Below are positions 26,656 through 35,784 of a stretch of 64,000 bases of DNA, in pieces. The notes under the pieces were generated by a model that saw only the letters and a program-made list of their open reading frames with translations, ran no database searches and was not told the origin of the DNA. Where the stretch lies: assembly GCA_016790695.1 (NCBI GenBank), contig JAEUOS010000145.1, positions 1 through 64,000 on the forward strand. The letters run 5' to 3'. Source of the stretch: Burkholderiales bacterium (GTDB taxonomy: Bacteria > Pseudomonadota > Gammaproteobacteria > Burkholderiales > JAEUOS01). A program made the translations under genes and the position numbers. Position 1 is the stretch's first letter, and every line of letters begins with the position of its first letter.

Positions 26656-28757
26656 GTGCCGCGCTCGGCCTGACGGCCGCCTGGCGCGGCTTTCCGCTGC
26701 GCGGGCTGGCGGCGCCGGCGTTCATCGTCATGGTGCTCGCCATGATGATCCTGCCGCTGCCGCCGCTGCTGCTCGACCTGCTGTTCACCTTCAACATCGC
26801 GCTCGGGCTGATCGTGCTCCTCGCGGCCGTCTATGCGAACCGGCCGATGGACTTCGCGGCCTTCCCGACGGTGCTCCTGCTGACCACGCTGCTGCGCCTG
26901 TCGCTGAACATCGCCTCGACCCGCGTGGTGCTGCTGCATGGCCACACCGGCCCGGATGCAGCGGGCAAGGTGATCGAGGCGTTCGGCCACTTCCTGGTCG
27001 GCGGCAACTTCGCGGTCGGCATCGTCGTCTTCCTGATCCTGGTGGTGATCAACTTCGTCGTCATCACGAAGGGCGCCGGCCGCATCGCCGAGGTCAGCGC
27101 GCGCTTCACCCTGGACGCGATGCCCGGCAAGCAGATGGCGATCGACGCGGACATGAACGCCGGGCTGATCTCCGAGCAGGAGGCGCGCAAGCGGCGCGCC
27201 GAGATCGCGCGCGAGGCCGACTTCTACGGCGCGATGGACGGCGCGTCGAAGTTCGTCCGCGGCGACGCCATCGCCGGCATCCTGATCCTCGCGATCAACG
27301 TCATCGGCGGCTTCGCCATCGGCATGCTGCAGCACGACCTGCCCGCGAAGGTCGCGGTGGACAACTATGTCCTGCTCGCGATCGGCGACGGCCTGGTCGC
27401 GCAGATTCCGGCGCTGGTGATCTCGGTGGCGGCCGGCCTGGTGGTGAGCCGCGTCGGCGGCGACGAGGACGTGCGCGAGGACATCGGCACCCAGGTGGTG
27501 CGCCAGCTGGTGATGCATCCGCAGACCCTGATGGTCACCGGCGGCGTGCTGGGCCTGCTCGGCCTGATTCCCGGCATGCCGCACTTCGCCTTCATGCTGT
27601 TCGGCGGCGCCGGCATCTGGCTCGGCTGGCGCCAGTCGCGCGCGGCGCGCTCGGCCGCGGTCGCCGAGGCCGCACCGCCGCAGGCGGAGGCGGAATCCGG
27701 CGAGGCGTCGTGGGAAGACCTGGCGCCGGTCGACGTGCTCGGGCTCGAGGTCGGCTATCGCCTGATCCCGCTGGTCGACCGCAACCAGGACGGCGACCTG
27801 CTCAAGCGCATCAAGGCGATCCGCAGGAAATTCGCCCAGGAGGTCGGCTTCCTGCCGCCGCAGGTGCACATCCGCGACAACCTCGAGCTCAAGCCGAACG
27901 GCTACCGCGTGAGCCTCAAGGGCGTGGTCATCGGCGAAGGCGAGGTCTATGCGGGCATGTTCATGGCGATCAACCCCGGCGGCGCGTCTGCGCCGCTGCC
28001 CGGCGCCAGCGCGCTCGACCCCGCATTCGGGCTGCCGGCGACCTGGATCGAGGGCGCGCTGCGCGACCAGGCGCTGTCGACCGGCTACACCGTCGTCGAC
28101 GCCGGCACCGTCGTGGCCACGCATCTCAATCACCTGATGCAGGGGCACGCGGCCGCGCTCCTCGGGCGCGTCGAGACCCAGGCGCTGGTCGAGCACCTCA
28201 ACAAGCACGCGCCGAAGCTGATCGACGACCTCATGCCGAAGCTGGTGCCGCTGGCGACGCTCACCCGCGTGCTCCAGGGCCTGCTCGAGGAGGGGGTGCA
28301 CATCCGCGATCTGCGCACCATCGTCGAGACCATGACCGAGCATGCGACGCGGACCCCCGAACCGGCGGAACTGCTGGCCCAGGTGCGCATCGCGCTCGGA
28401 CGCGCCGTCCTGCAGGGCATCTTCGGCCCGTCGTCGGACGTCGAGATGCTGGTGCTGGAGCCGGACCTCGAGCGCGTGCTGGCGCAGGCCGCGACCGGCG
28501 CCGCCGGCGACGCGCTCGGCATCGAACCGGGGCTCGCGGAGAACCTCGCGCGCGACCTGGCGGCCGCGGCGCAGCGCCTCGAGAACCTGGGCCAGCCGCC
28601 GGCGCTGCTGGTGCCCGACAAGCTGCGTCCGGCGATCGCGCGCATGACGCGGCGCACGCTGCCGCGCCTGCGCGTGCTCTCGCATGCCGAGATCCCGGAG
28701 TCCTGCACGATCCGCGTCGCTGCGCTGGTGGGCGCGCGCGGCGGGCTGCCTGCCTGA
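26652..28757 (+). CDS. flhA: Flagellar biosynthesis protein FlhA
   Basis: FlhA (701 aa) is the largest export-gate component and the docking site for chaperone-substrate complexes. The N-terminal half has about eight membrane helices and the FHIPEP signature region (LLRLSLNIASTRVVLLHG; AGRIAEVSARFTLDAMPGKQ). The C-terminal cytoplasmic domain (from about residue 340) includes RNQDGDLLKRIKAIRRKFAQ. The ATG overlaps the flhB stop by 4 bases. Confidence 0.97.
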   Translation: MSAALGLTAAWRGFPLRGLAAPAFIVMVLAMMILPLPPLLLDLLFTFNIALGLIVLLAAVYANRPMDFAAFPTVLLLTTLLRLSLNIASTRVVLLHGHTGPDAAGKVIEAFGHFLVGGNFAVGIVVFLILVVINFVVITKGAGRIAEVSARFTLDAMPGKQMAIDADMNAGLISEQEARKRRAEIAREADFYGAMDGASKFVRGDAIAGILILAINVIGGFAIGMLQHDLPAKVAVDNYVLLAIGDGLVAQIPALVISVAAGLVVSRVGGDEDVREDIGTQVVRQLVMHPQTLMVTGGVLGLLGLIPGMPHFAFMLFGGAGIWLGWRQSRAARSAAVAEAAPPQAEAESGEASWEDLAPVDVLGLEVGYRLIPLVDRNQDGDLLKRIKAIRRKFAQEVGFLPPQVHIRDNLELKPNGYRVSLKGVVIGEGEVYAGMFMAINPGGASAPLPGASALDPAFGLPATWIEGALRDQALSTGYTVVDAGTVVATHLNHLMQGHAAALLGRVETQALVEHLNKHAPKLIDDLMPKLVPLATLTRVLQGLLEEGVHIRDLRTIVETMTEHATRTPEPAELLAQVRIALGRAVLQGIFGPSSDVEMLVLEPDLERVLAQAATGAAGDALGIEPGLAENLARDLAAAAQRLENLGQPPALLVPDKLRPAIARMTRRTLPRLRVLSHAEIPESCTIRVAALVGARGGLPA

Positions 28758-28812
28758 TCCCCCTGCCGTTCCGAACCGCACATCGCTGCCAATCGCACAA
28801 GAGAGCCAAGCC

Positions 28813-30222
28813 ATGCTGATGAGGAAATTCCTGGGCGCCACCGCGCGCGAGGCCATGCAGAAGATGAAGACGGAGCTCGGCCCGGAGGCGCTGGTCATCT
28901 CCAACCGCAAGACCGCCGGCGGCGTGGAGAGCCTGGCGAGGGTCGAGCAGCCTGCCGCGGCGGTAGCGGCGCCGCCGGCACCGGCCGCGGTGCCGGCGAG
29001 CCGGCGCGACGAGATGCCGGAGCCGCCGGCGCCGGCGCGGCCCGCGGCGGCGCGCAACCCCGGGCGCTTCACCTCGCTCAAGGAGTTCGCGCCGCGGGTC
29101 GAGCCGCAGGGTCCGCTTCCGGCCCAGGCCGGCTCCGCCGCGTATGCGGCGGTGGGCGGGGAGCCGTCCCCGACGCTGTGGCCGGCCGGCGGCCGCAGTG
29201 CGGCAGGCGCTGCCGCGCCGGCGCGCGAGAGCGCCGCGGATGCGGCCGCGCGCGCGCGCGACGAGCGCGTCCTCGCCGAACTGGCGGCGGTGAAGGGGCT
29301 GCTGCAGGACCAGATCGCCGGACAGGCGTGGCGCGACATGCGCGAGCGGCGTCCGCTCGCGGTCAAGCTGTGGCGCGAGCTGTCGGAGGCGGGGTTCTCC
29401 GCCGGGCTCGCGCGCGCGGTCGCCGACAAGCTGCCCGATGACCTCACCGAGGCGCAGGCGCGCAAGTGGCTGGCGGACGTGCTCACGCGCAACCTGCGCT
29501 GCGCCGACGCGGCGCGCGACATCGTCGAGGCCGGCGGCGTCTATGCGCTGGTCGGGCCGACCGGGGTCGGCAAGACCACGACCACCGCGAAGCTCGCGGC
29601 GCGCTGCGTGGTGCGCTACGGCGCGCAGTCGCTCGGTCTGATCACGACCGACAGCTACCGGATCGGGGCGTTCGACCAGCTCGCGATCTACGGCAAGATC
29701 CTCGGCGTCCCGGTCCACTCGGCGCAGTCCTACGCGGAACTCGAGGCGACGCTCGCGACCATGGCGGGCAAGCGCATGGTGCTGATCGACACCACCGGCA
29801 TGGGACAGCGCGACAGCCGGGTCGGCGAGCAGATCAACCTGCTCAACAATCCGGGCATCCGGCGCGTCCTCCTGGTCAACGCCGCGGCCCAGGCGGAGAC
29901 GCTCGAGGATGTGGCCCGCTCCTACCAGGGCAAGGCGGCCGGGGCGCGGCCGCTGTTCGGGGCGATCCTCACCAAGATCGACGAGGCGGCCAAGCTCGGT
30001 CCCGCGCTCGACGTGCTGGCGCGCCACGGAATCGAACTCTTCGGCGTGACCAACGGACAGCGGGTGCCCGAGGACCTGCACGCGCCCGCCGGGGCGGCGC
30101 TCGTGCATCGCGCCCTGAAGGCGACCACGGATCCGGCCTTCGCCTGGCGCGACGACGAGGTGATCCCGCGCGCGCTCGCGCGCGCGGCGGACGGCGCGGC
30201 CGGCCTCGCCGTCCTGGCCTAG
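28813..30222 (+). CDS. flhF: Flagellar SRP-like GTPase FlhF
   Basis: FlhF (469 aa) is the SRP-family GTPase that helps set the number and place of flagella. There is a variable Ala/Pro-rich N-terminal domain (B domain) and an NG GTPase domain from about residue 150. The P-loop GPTGVGKT is at residues 248-255, followed by TTDSYRIGAFDQL, the DTTGMGQRD switch and the TKIDEAAKLG motif. I chose ATG 28813 (MLMRKFLGATAREAMQ) because this is the conserved FlhF start. It lies 55 bases past flhA. Confidence 0.95.
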   Translation: MLMRKFLGATAREAMQKMKTELGPEALVISNRKTAGGVESLARVEQPAAAVAAPPAPAAVPASRRDEMPEPPAPARPAAARNPGRFTSLKEFAPRVEPQGPLPAQAGSAAYAAVGGEPSPTLWPAGGRSAAGAAAPARESAADAAARARDERVLAELAAVKGLLQDQIAGQAWRDMRERRPLAVKLWRELSEAGFSAGLARAVADKLPDDLTEAQARKWLADVLTRNLRCADAARDIVEAGGVYALVGPTGVGKTTTTAKLAARCVVRYGAQSLGLITTDSYRIGAFDQLAIYGKILGVPVHSAQSYAELEATLATMAGKRMVLIDTTGMGQRDSRVGEQINLLNNPGIRRVLLVNAAAQAETLEDVARSYQGKAAGARPLFGAILTKIDEAAKLGPALDVLARHGIELFGVTNGQRVPEDLHAPAGAALVHRALKATTDPAFAWRDDEVIPRALARAADGAAGLAVLA

Positions 30223-30225
30223 GGG

Positions 30226-31089
30226 GTGACGATGCGCGCGAATTCCTCCATCCGCCATCCGGCGCCGGCCGCCGGCAGCGACCAGGCCGCCGGCTTGCGC
30301 AGTCTCCTGCGGCGCCGCACGCTGCGCGTGCTTCCGGTCCTGGGCGACCGCGACGCGGCCGCGCAGGGCGCGTGCGCGGCGCAACTGGCGATCGCGTTCG
30401 GCCATGCCGGCCGCCGCGTCGTGCTGATCGACGCGGCCGGCGGCGCGCTGGCCGCGCTCGGCATCGCCCCGCGCGCGGACCTGCCCGCCATGGTCCGCGG
30501 CGAGATCGCCTTCGCCGAGGTGGCGACACCGCTGGCCGCCGGGGTCCGTGCGATCGCCGCGTGCGACGGCTTGTCGACGGTGCTCGGCGACGACCCGGGC
30601 GGCACCGAATTCTTCACCGGCTTCCTGCGCCTGGACGCGCCGGCCGAGCTGATCGTCCTCAATCTGCCGGCGGAGCCGCCGGTGCCCAACGGCCACTGGC
30701 TGCCGCTCATCGACGACAGCGCCGAGGCGCTCCTGGTGATGGGCGTGCGCGAGGAATCGCTGACCGCCGCCTATGCGACGGCGAAGCAGGCATGGGCACG
30801 CCCGCCCTCGCCGCCGCCCTCGTTTCGCGTGCTGGTCAACGGCGCCGACGGCGAGCGCGAGGCGCGCGCTGCGAGCCGCAAGCTGGCGGACGCCGCGCGC
30901 CGCTTCCTCGGCGCCGCCGTCGGCTATTGCGGCAACGTGCCCAGGAGCGCGCGCGGCCAGATGGTGCGCTCCGGCGCCACCGCCCATGCCGAGGCGACGC
31001 GCGCGTTCGCGCGCATCGCCGCGGACGCGCAGGGCTGGCGCATGGCCACCTGCATGCTCGACGAATCCATTGCCACACCCACGCACTGA
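30226..31089 (+). CDS. flhG: FlhG/FleN-like MinD-family protein with degenerate ATP site
   Basis: Position between flhF and fliA and general MinD/ParA-like layout make this 287-aa protein the FlhG (FleN, YlxH) homologue, which normally limits flagellar number with FlhF. However, the expected KGGVGKT deviant Walker A is replaced by a sequence reading LGDRDAAAQGACAA, with no Lys-Gly-Gly or Gly-Lys. The next strand (RVVLIDAAGG) keeps the MinD shape but the switch residues are weak. It is therefore unlikely to hydrolyse ATP normally. The start is the ATG at 30232 or the GTG at 30226. Confidence 0.7.
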   Translation: MTMRANSSIRHPAPAAGSDQAAGLRSLLRRRTLRVLPVLGDRDAAAQGACAAQLAIAFGHAGRRVVLIDAAGGALAALGIAPRADLPAMVRGEIAFAEVATPLAAGVRAIAACDGLSTVLGDDPGGTEFFTGFLRLDAPAELIVLNLPAEPPVPNGHWLPLIDDSAEALLVMGVREESLTAAYATAKQAWARPPSPPPSFRVLVNGADGEREARAASRKLADAARRFLGAAVGYCGNVPRSARGQMVRSGATAHAEATRAFARIAADAQGWRMATCMLDESIATPTH

Positions 31090-31107
31090 TCAAGGAAACA
31101 CCAGCCC

Positions 31108-31824
31108 ATGTATACCGCCACCGGCGTCGTCGAGCGCAAATTCAATGTCGAGCAATTCGTCCCCCTGGTCAAGCGCATGGCACATCACCTCCTGGCGCGC
31201 CTGCCCGCGTCGGTCCAGGTCGACGACCTGGTGCAGGCCGGCATGCTCGGCCTGATGGACGCGGCCGGGCGATTCGAGGAAGGGCAGGGCGCCCAGTTCG
31301 AGACCTACGCCTCGCAGCGCATCAAGGGCGCGATGCTCGACGAACTGCGCGCCAACGACTGGATGCCGCGCGGCGTGCGCCGCGCGCAGCGCGACATCGA
31401 GAAGGCGATCGGCCGGCTCGAGCATCGCCTCGGGCGGCCGCCGTCCGAGCCCGAGGTCGCGCGCGAGATGAAGCTGTCGCTCGCCGAGTACCAGAGCATG
31501 CTGTCGGACGCGCGCGGCGCCCAGCTGATCCACTTCGACAGCCAGGACGACGGCGACGAGGCGGATGCGTTCCTCGACCGCCACCTCGCGGACACCCGCG
31601 GCGACCCGCTCGAGCAGGTGCGCGACGCGCGCTTTCGCGCGGCCCTCGTCGGCGCGATCGACCATCTGCCGGAGCGGGAGAAGATGCTCATGGGCCTGTA
31701 CTACGAGCAGGAGCTCAACTTCCGCGAGATCGCCGCGATCATGGGCGTCACCGAGTCGCGCGTGTGCCAGCTGCACAGCCAGGCGGTCGCGCGCATCCGC
31801 ACCCGCCTGAAGGACTGGTCCTAG
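31108..31824 (+). CDS. fliA: RNA polymerase sigma-28 factor FliA
   Basis: FliA (238 aa) transcribes late flagellar genes and is held inactive by FlgM. Region 2 (VQVDDLVQAGMLGLMDAAGRFE, then FETYASQRIKGAMLDELR), region 3 and region 4 with its helix-turn-helix (NFREIAAIMGVTESRVCQLHSQA) are all intact. The usual length is about 240 aa. It follows flhG by 18 bases with AAGGAAA before the ATG. Confidence 0.98.
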   Translation: MYTATGVVERKFNVEQFVPLVKRMAHHLLARLPASVQVDDLVQAGMLGLMDAAGRFEEGQGAQFETYASQRIKGAMLDELRANDWMPRGVRRAQRDIEKAIGRLEHRLGRPPSEPEVAREMKLSLAEYQSMLSDARGAQLIHFDSQDDGDEADAFLDRHLADTRGDPLEQVRDARFRAALVGAIDHLPEREKMLMGLYYEQELNFREIAAIMGVTESRVCQLHSQAVARIRTRLKDWS

Positions 31825-31843
31825 GAGGGCGCGGCGGCCCGGT

Positions 31844-34741
31844 ATGATTGCCGCCCCGGCCCGCCACGGGCCAGCAACGGACGCGTCCGCCATGCCGCCG
31901 ACCGGCGAGGCATCCAAGCCAGAGTTGGGCCGCCTGCGCAAGCTGGTGGCGCGCTTCGCGCTCCTGGTGGTGCTGAGCGCGCTGCCGTTCGCCGTGATGG
32001 TCGGCGTGCTCGCCGGGCTGTCGGGCGCGGCGGAGGCGCTGGAGCGCCAGTGGCCGATGATCGCGGCCGCGTTCGGCCTGGCTGCCGGCGGCGTCGCGCT
32101 TCTTTTCCGCAACCTGCGTGCGCGCGTCGCGGAACTGCATCAGGCGGCCCTCGCGCTCACCCAGGGGCAGGTGGCGCACCGGCTGCCCGACGCGCCGGGG
32201 GGCAGCGCGGTGCCGGGGCTGCGCGATCAGTTCAATCGCATGGCCGAGCGGCTCGAGGCGCAGGGCCGGCAGCTCGAGACCGCGCTGGCGCGCGCGCGCA
32301 GCCTGATCGACGATGCCCCCGAGGCCATCATGGTTGCGGACTACGCGACCGGGTGCTTCGTCGACGTCAATGAGGCCGCGGCACGCCTGCTCGGCAGCGA
32401 TCGGGCGAGCCTGATCGGGCGCTCGGTGTTCGATGTCGTGCGCATGCCGGGCCTGGACGCGGCGGCGATCCGCGAGCGCGTCACCGCCATCGCGCGCCGG
32501 GTGCTCGGCGGCGAGAACGTGGTCATGATCGTGCGCATCGTCACCGGCGAGGGGCGCGAGATGCCGGTCGAATCGCGCTGGATGCGCCTGCCGGGCGACG
32601 GCCGGCTGCTGCGCGCGTCGCTGATCGACGCGTCGGATCGCGAGACGGCGGAGGCGTCGATGCGGGAGAGCGAGCAGCGCTTCCGCCAGCTCACCCGGCT
32701 CTCGTCGGATTGGTACTGGGAGCAGGATGCCGAGTTCCGCTTCGTACGCACCGACACCGATGCCTATCGCGGCGACAAGCCGCTCGGCGAGTCGGTCGGG
32801 ATGACGCGCTGGGAGCGGCCGGGGACGCGGCCGGTCGGCATCACCTGGGAGCAGCACCGCCGCGACCTGGAAGCCCATCGGCCGTTTGCCCACCTGATCC
32901 TCGAGTTGACGCTGCCCGACCGGCGGCGCAGCTATGTCGCGGTACGCGGCGAGCCGGTGTTCGACGCGCACGGCGTGTTCTGCGGCTATCGCGGCGTCGG
33001 CGCCGACATCAGCCAGCGCTACCGCGCCGATCTGCTGCGCGCCGGTGAGCGGCACGTCTATGAGAAGCTGGCCGCGGGCGCCACCCTGGAACAGCTGATG
33101 GATGCACTGTGCGAGTCGATCGAGGGGGCCCTGACCATGCCCGGCCGGGCGTCGCTGCTCATGCTCGACGGCGGCGTCCTGCGCGTGGTGTCGGCGCCCA
33201 GCATGGGGACGAGCGCCTATCGCGAGATGCTCGCGGCTGGCGTCGCTCCCGGACCCGAGGCCGGCGCCTGCGGCACGGCGGTGCACCGCAACCAGCCGGT
33301 GGTGTGCACCGACCTGGAAAGCGATCCGCTGTGGGCCGCCTACCGCGACGTCGCCCGCGCCTGCGGCTTCGCCTCCGCCTGGTCGACCCCGATATCCGGC
33401 GAGTCCGGCATGCCGATCGCTACCTTCGCCGTCTATCGCGACTTCAAGGGCCGGCCGGTGGAGGAGGACATCGAGATCACCCGCTCCGCGGCGGCGCTGG
33501 CCGGCGTGCTCATCGAGCGCTTCCGCGCTGCGAGTGCGCAGCGCGAGCTCGATTCGCGCTACCGCAGCCTGGTCGAACTGGCCGAGGACGGCGTGGTGCT
33601 GCACCAGCAGGGCACGATCGAGTATGCGAATCCGGGCATGGCGCGCATCCTCAGGCTGTCCGACCCCGCCAGCCTCGCGGGGACGGACCTGTTCGAGCGT
33701 CTCGCCCCGGCCTCGCTGGAGCTGATGCGGCGGCGCTTGCGGCGCGTGCTCGAGAAGGGCGAGCCGGTCGGGTACGTCGAGCTGCGCATGCGGGCCGATG
33801 ACGGCGAGTACGTCGACGTCGAGGCGGCGAGCGGGCCGGTCGAGATCGGGGGCAGGCGCATGGCCCAGACCTACGTGCGCGACATCGGCGAGCGCAAGTG
33901 GGCCGAGCGCGAGATGCAGCGCCTCAACAATGCGCTGGAGCTGAAGGTGGCCGAGCGCACCGCGGAACTGTCGGCGGCCAATGCCGAGCTCGAATCGTTC
34001 TCGTACACCGTCGCGCACGACCTGCGCGCCCCGGTGCGGGCGATCGACGGTTTCGCCCGGCTGTTGCGGCACGAGGCAGCCGAGCACCTGCCCTCGTCCG
34101 CGCAGCGCGACGTCGAGCAGATCCTGGCCAGCACGGCCAGGATGGCCGAACTCATCGACGGCCTGCTCGCGTTCTCGCGCCTGAGCCGCGGCGTTCCGTC
34201 CTACGGGAGGATCGCCATGATGGCGCTGGTGCAAGGCGTGATCGCGGATGTGGCGGCGCAATACGCGCATCGGCCCGAGGTCGTGGTCGAGCCGCTGCCC
34301 GACGTGTTCGGCGACGCCGGCATGCTGCGGCAGGTCTGGTTCAATCTGATCGCCAACGCGTTCAAGTTCACCGCCCGCGCCGCCGCGCCCTTGATCCGCG
34401 TGACGGCGACGGCGGCGGCCGGCGAGGTGGTGTTCGCGGTCAGCGACAACGGCGCGGGGTTCGACCAGACCTACGCGGGCAAGCTGTTCGGCATCTTCCA
34501 GCGACTGCACGGCCGCGCCGAGTTCGAGGGCACCGGCATCGGCCTGGCGATCGTCAAGCGCGTGGTCGAGCGGCACCATGGGTGGGTGCGGGCGACCGGC
34601 GCACCGGGGCAGGGCGCGGTATTCAGCTTCGCGCTGCCGGCGACCTCGGTGGTCCTTGGCGAGGCGTCCGGCACGGACCCGGCGGCGCAGGCCGGTGCCG
34701 ACATGGCGCATGGCGCGGCCGGCACGACTCGGGTAGAATGA
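31844..34741 (+). CDS. Membrane sensor histidine kinase with PAS and GAF domains (phytochrome-like catalytic core)
   Basis: This 965-aa kinase has two membrane helices (about residues 38-62 and 70-90) with almost no periplasmic loop, a HAMP-like segment, two PAS domains (about 145-265 and 275-395), a GAF domain (about 400-555), a third PAS (about 565-680) and a kinase core. His725 lies in YTVAHDLRAPVRAIDGF, the form found in phytochrome-type kinases. The ATPase domain has SDNGAGFD and GTGIGLAIVKR. It starts 19 bases after fliA and is followed by an Rcp1-type receiver, its probable partner. No chromophore cysteine pattern is evident. Confidence 0.88.
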   Translation: MIAAPARHGPATDASAMPPTGEASKPELGRLRKLVARFALLVVLSALPFAVMVGVLAGLSGAAEALERQWPMIAAAFGLAAGGVALLFRNLRARVAELHQAALALTQGQVAHRLPDAPGGSAVPGLRDQFNRMAERLEAQGRQLETALARARSLIDDAPEAIMVADYATGCFVDVNEAAARLLGSDRASLIGRSVFDVVRMPGLDAAAIRERVTAIARRVLGGENVVMIVRIVTGEGREMPVESRWMRLPGDGRLLRASLIDASDRETAEASMRESEQRFRQLTRLSSDWYWEQDAEFRFVRTDTDAYRGDKPLGESVGMTRWERPGTRPVGITWEQHRRDLEAHRPFAHLILELTLPDRRRSYVAVRGEPVFDAHGVFCGYRGVGADISQRYRADLLRAGERHVYEKLAAGATLEQLMDALCESIEGALTMPGRASLLMLDGGVLRVVSAPSMGTSAYREMLAAGVAPGPEAGACGTAVHRNQPVVCTDLESDPLWAAYRDVARACGFASAWSTPISGESGMPIATFAVYRDFKGRPVEEDIEITRSAAALAGVLIERFRAASAQRELDSRYRSLVELAEDGVVLHQQGTIEYANPGMARILRLSDPASLAGTDLFERLAPASLELMRRRLRRVLEKGEPVGYVELRMRADDGEYVDVEAASGPVEIGGRRMAQTYVRDIGERKWAEREMQRLNNALELKVAERTAELSAANAELESFSYTVAHDLRAPVRAIDGFARLLRHEAAEHLPSSAQRDVEQILASTARMAELIDGLLAFSRLSRGVPSYGRIAMMALVQGVIADVAAQYAHRPEVVVEPLPDVFGDAGMLRQVWFNLIANAFKFTARAAAPLIRVTATAAAGEVVFAVSDNGAGFDQTYAGKLFGIFQRLHGRAEFEGTGIGLAIVKRVVERHHGWVRATGAPGQGAVFSFALPATSVVLGEASGTDPAAQAGADMAHGAAGTTRVE

Positions 34742-34877
34742 TTTTGGAAATGCTGCAATGCGCCATTCGATCGGGTGTGCGTTGCGCCACCGTTCCACGC
34801 AGCGGTGCGCGTGCCGGCCCGGGGCGCGCCTGCAGCCCACCCCACCCCACCATTCGATCAACGGTTCCGAGGATTCC

Positions 34878-35339
34878 TTGAAACAAGTGCAAGACCTCGA
34901 TGCCGACATTCTGCTGGTGGAGGACGATCCGAACGACGCCGAACTGGTCGGCCGGGCGCTCAAGCGCGCCGGCGCCGTGGCGGCGATCTCCCATGTGCAG
35001 GACGGCGCCGAGGCGCTCGACTACCTGTACGGACGCGGACGGTTCGCGGGCCGCGCCGGGCGCGCGCAGCCGAAGCTGGTGCTGCTCGACCTCAAGCTGC
35101 CCAAGCTCACGGGACTGGAGGTGCTGCGCGACATCCGCAGCAATCCGGACCTGCAGCGACTCGTGGTGGTGATGCTGACGTCGTCGCGCGAGGAGCGCGA
35201 CCTGCAGGAGGCCTATCGCAGCGGCGTCAACAGCTACGTCGTCAAGGCGGTCAATTTCGAGGAATTGATGGATTCGCTCTCGCGCCTGGCCTACTACTGG
35301 CTGCGCGTGAATCAGTTGCCGCAGTTGCGCAAGTCGTAG
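34878..35339 (+). CDS. Single-domain response regulator (Rcp1 type)
   Basis: This receiver of about 153 aa has the acidic pair (VEDDPNDAEL), phospho-acceptor Asp71 (LLDLKLPKLTG), Thr in VVVMLTSS and Lys in SYVVKAV. The pattern with an inserted YLYGRGRF loop is that of Rcp1-like regulators, partners of phytochrome-type kinases. I chose TTG 34878 because GAGGA lies upstream at the right distance and the receiver begins just after; a GTG at 34887 and an ATG at 34758 are alternatives. It follows the kinase by 136 bases, with no output domain. Confidence 0.8.
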   Translation: MKQVQDLDADILLVEDDPNDAELVGRALKRAGAVAAISHVQDGAEALDYLYGRGRFAGRAGRAQPKLVLLDLKLPKLTGLEVLRDIRSNPDLQRLVVVMLTSSREERDLQEAYRSGVNSYVVKAVNFEELMDSLSRLAYYWLRVNQLPQLRKS

Positions 35340-35367
35340 CCTGCGCCGCGGGTCGGCGCGCGCAGGC
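35339..35367. terminator. Stem-loop between convergent receiver genes
   Basis: GCCTGCGC (35339-35346) pairs perfectly with GCGCAGGC (35360-35367) across a 13-base loop, in the 30-base gap where the rightward fliA operon meets the leftward flgM operon. There is no T-run. The site suggests a two-way terminator. Confidence 0.5.
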
Positions 35368-35369
35368 GC

Positions 35370-35762
35370 CTAGGCGGGGAGCGCCTCGCCGGTGCCCAGG
35401 GCCCGGCCGATCACGCGCAGCAGGCCGGGGGTGTCGCGCTTCTCGAGGACGCCGTCGGCACCGCGCTGGATCGCGAGTTGGGCCTGATCGCGACTGAAGG
35501 CGCCGGAGTAGACGAAGAATGGCGGGGCGTTGCCCGCTTCGCGCACGATGGCGAGGGCCGACATCGAGTCGAAGCCCGGCATGTTGTGATCGCACAACAC
35601 CAGATCCCAGTGCTGCTCGCCGAGCGCCTCGGACAGCGTTCGTGCGGAGTCGACGCGGCGAAAGCGGGCGCTGCGCACCCAGCGCCGGATGTACGCCGAA
35701 GCGAGGAGAACGTCGTCCTCGGAATCGTCGATGATGAGGACCTGCGGTCCGGCGGTGGTCAT
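35370..35762 (-). CDS. Single-domain response regulator at the end of the flgM-flgN operon
   Basis: This 130-aa receiver has the acidic pair (IIDDSEDD), phospho-acceptor Asp58 (VLCDHNMPGFDS), Ser in FFVYSGAF and Lys in VLEKRDT. There is no output domain. It lies 22 bases downstream of flgN and is most likely in the sigma-28-driven flgM-flgN transcript. Its kinase is unknown; the kinases in this window are candidates. I chose ATG 35762 because longer readings run into flgN. Confidence 0.85.
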   Translation of the reverse strand: MTTAGPQVLIIDDSEDDVLLASAYIRRWVRSARFRRVDSARTLSEALGEQHWDLVLCDHNMPGFDSMSALAIVREAGNAPPFFVYSGAFSRDQAQLAIQRGADGVLEKRDTPGLLRVIGRALGTGEALPA

Positions 35763-35784
35763 GGCGGCAGCGTTCTCCGGTCGT

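Noticed and set aside
31844..34741. Reading the kinase after fliA as a true bacteriophytochrome
   Set aside because: The catalytic core is phytochrome-like, but there is no PAS-GAF-PHY arrangement or clear chromophore site, and the protein has membrane helices.
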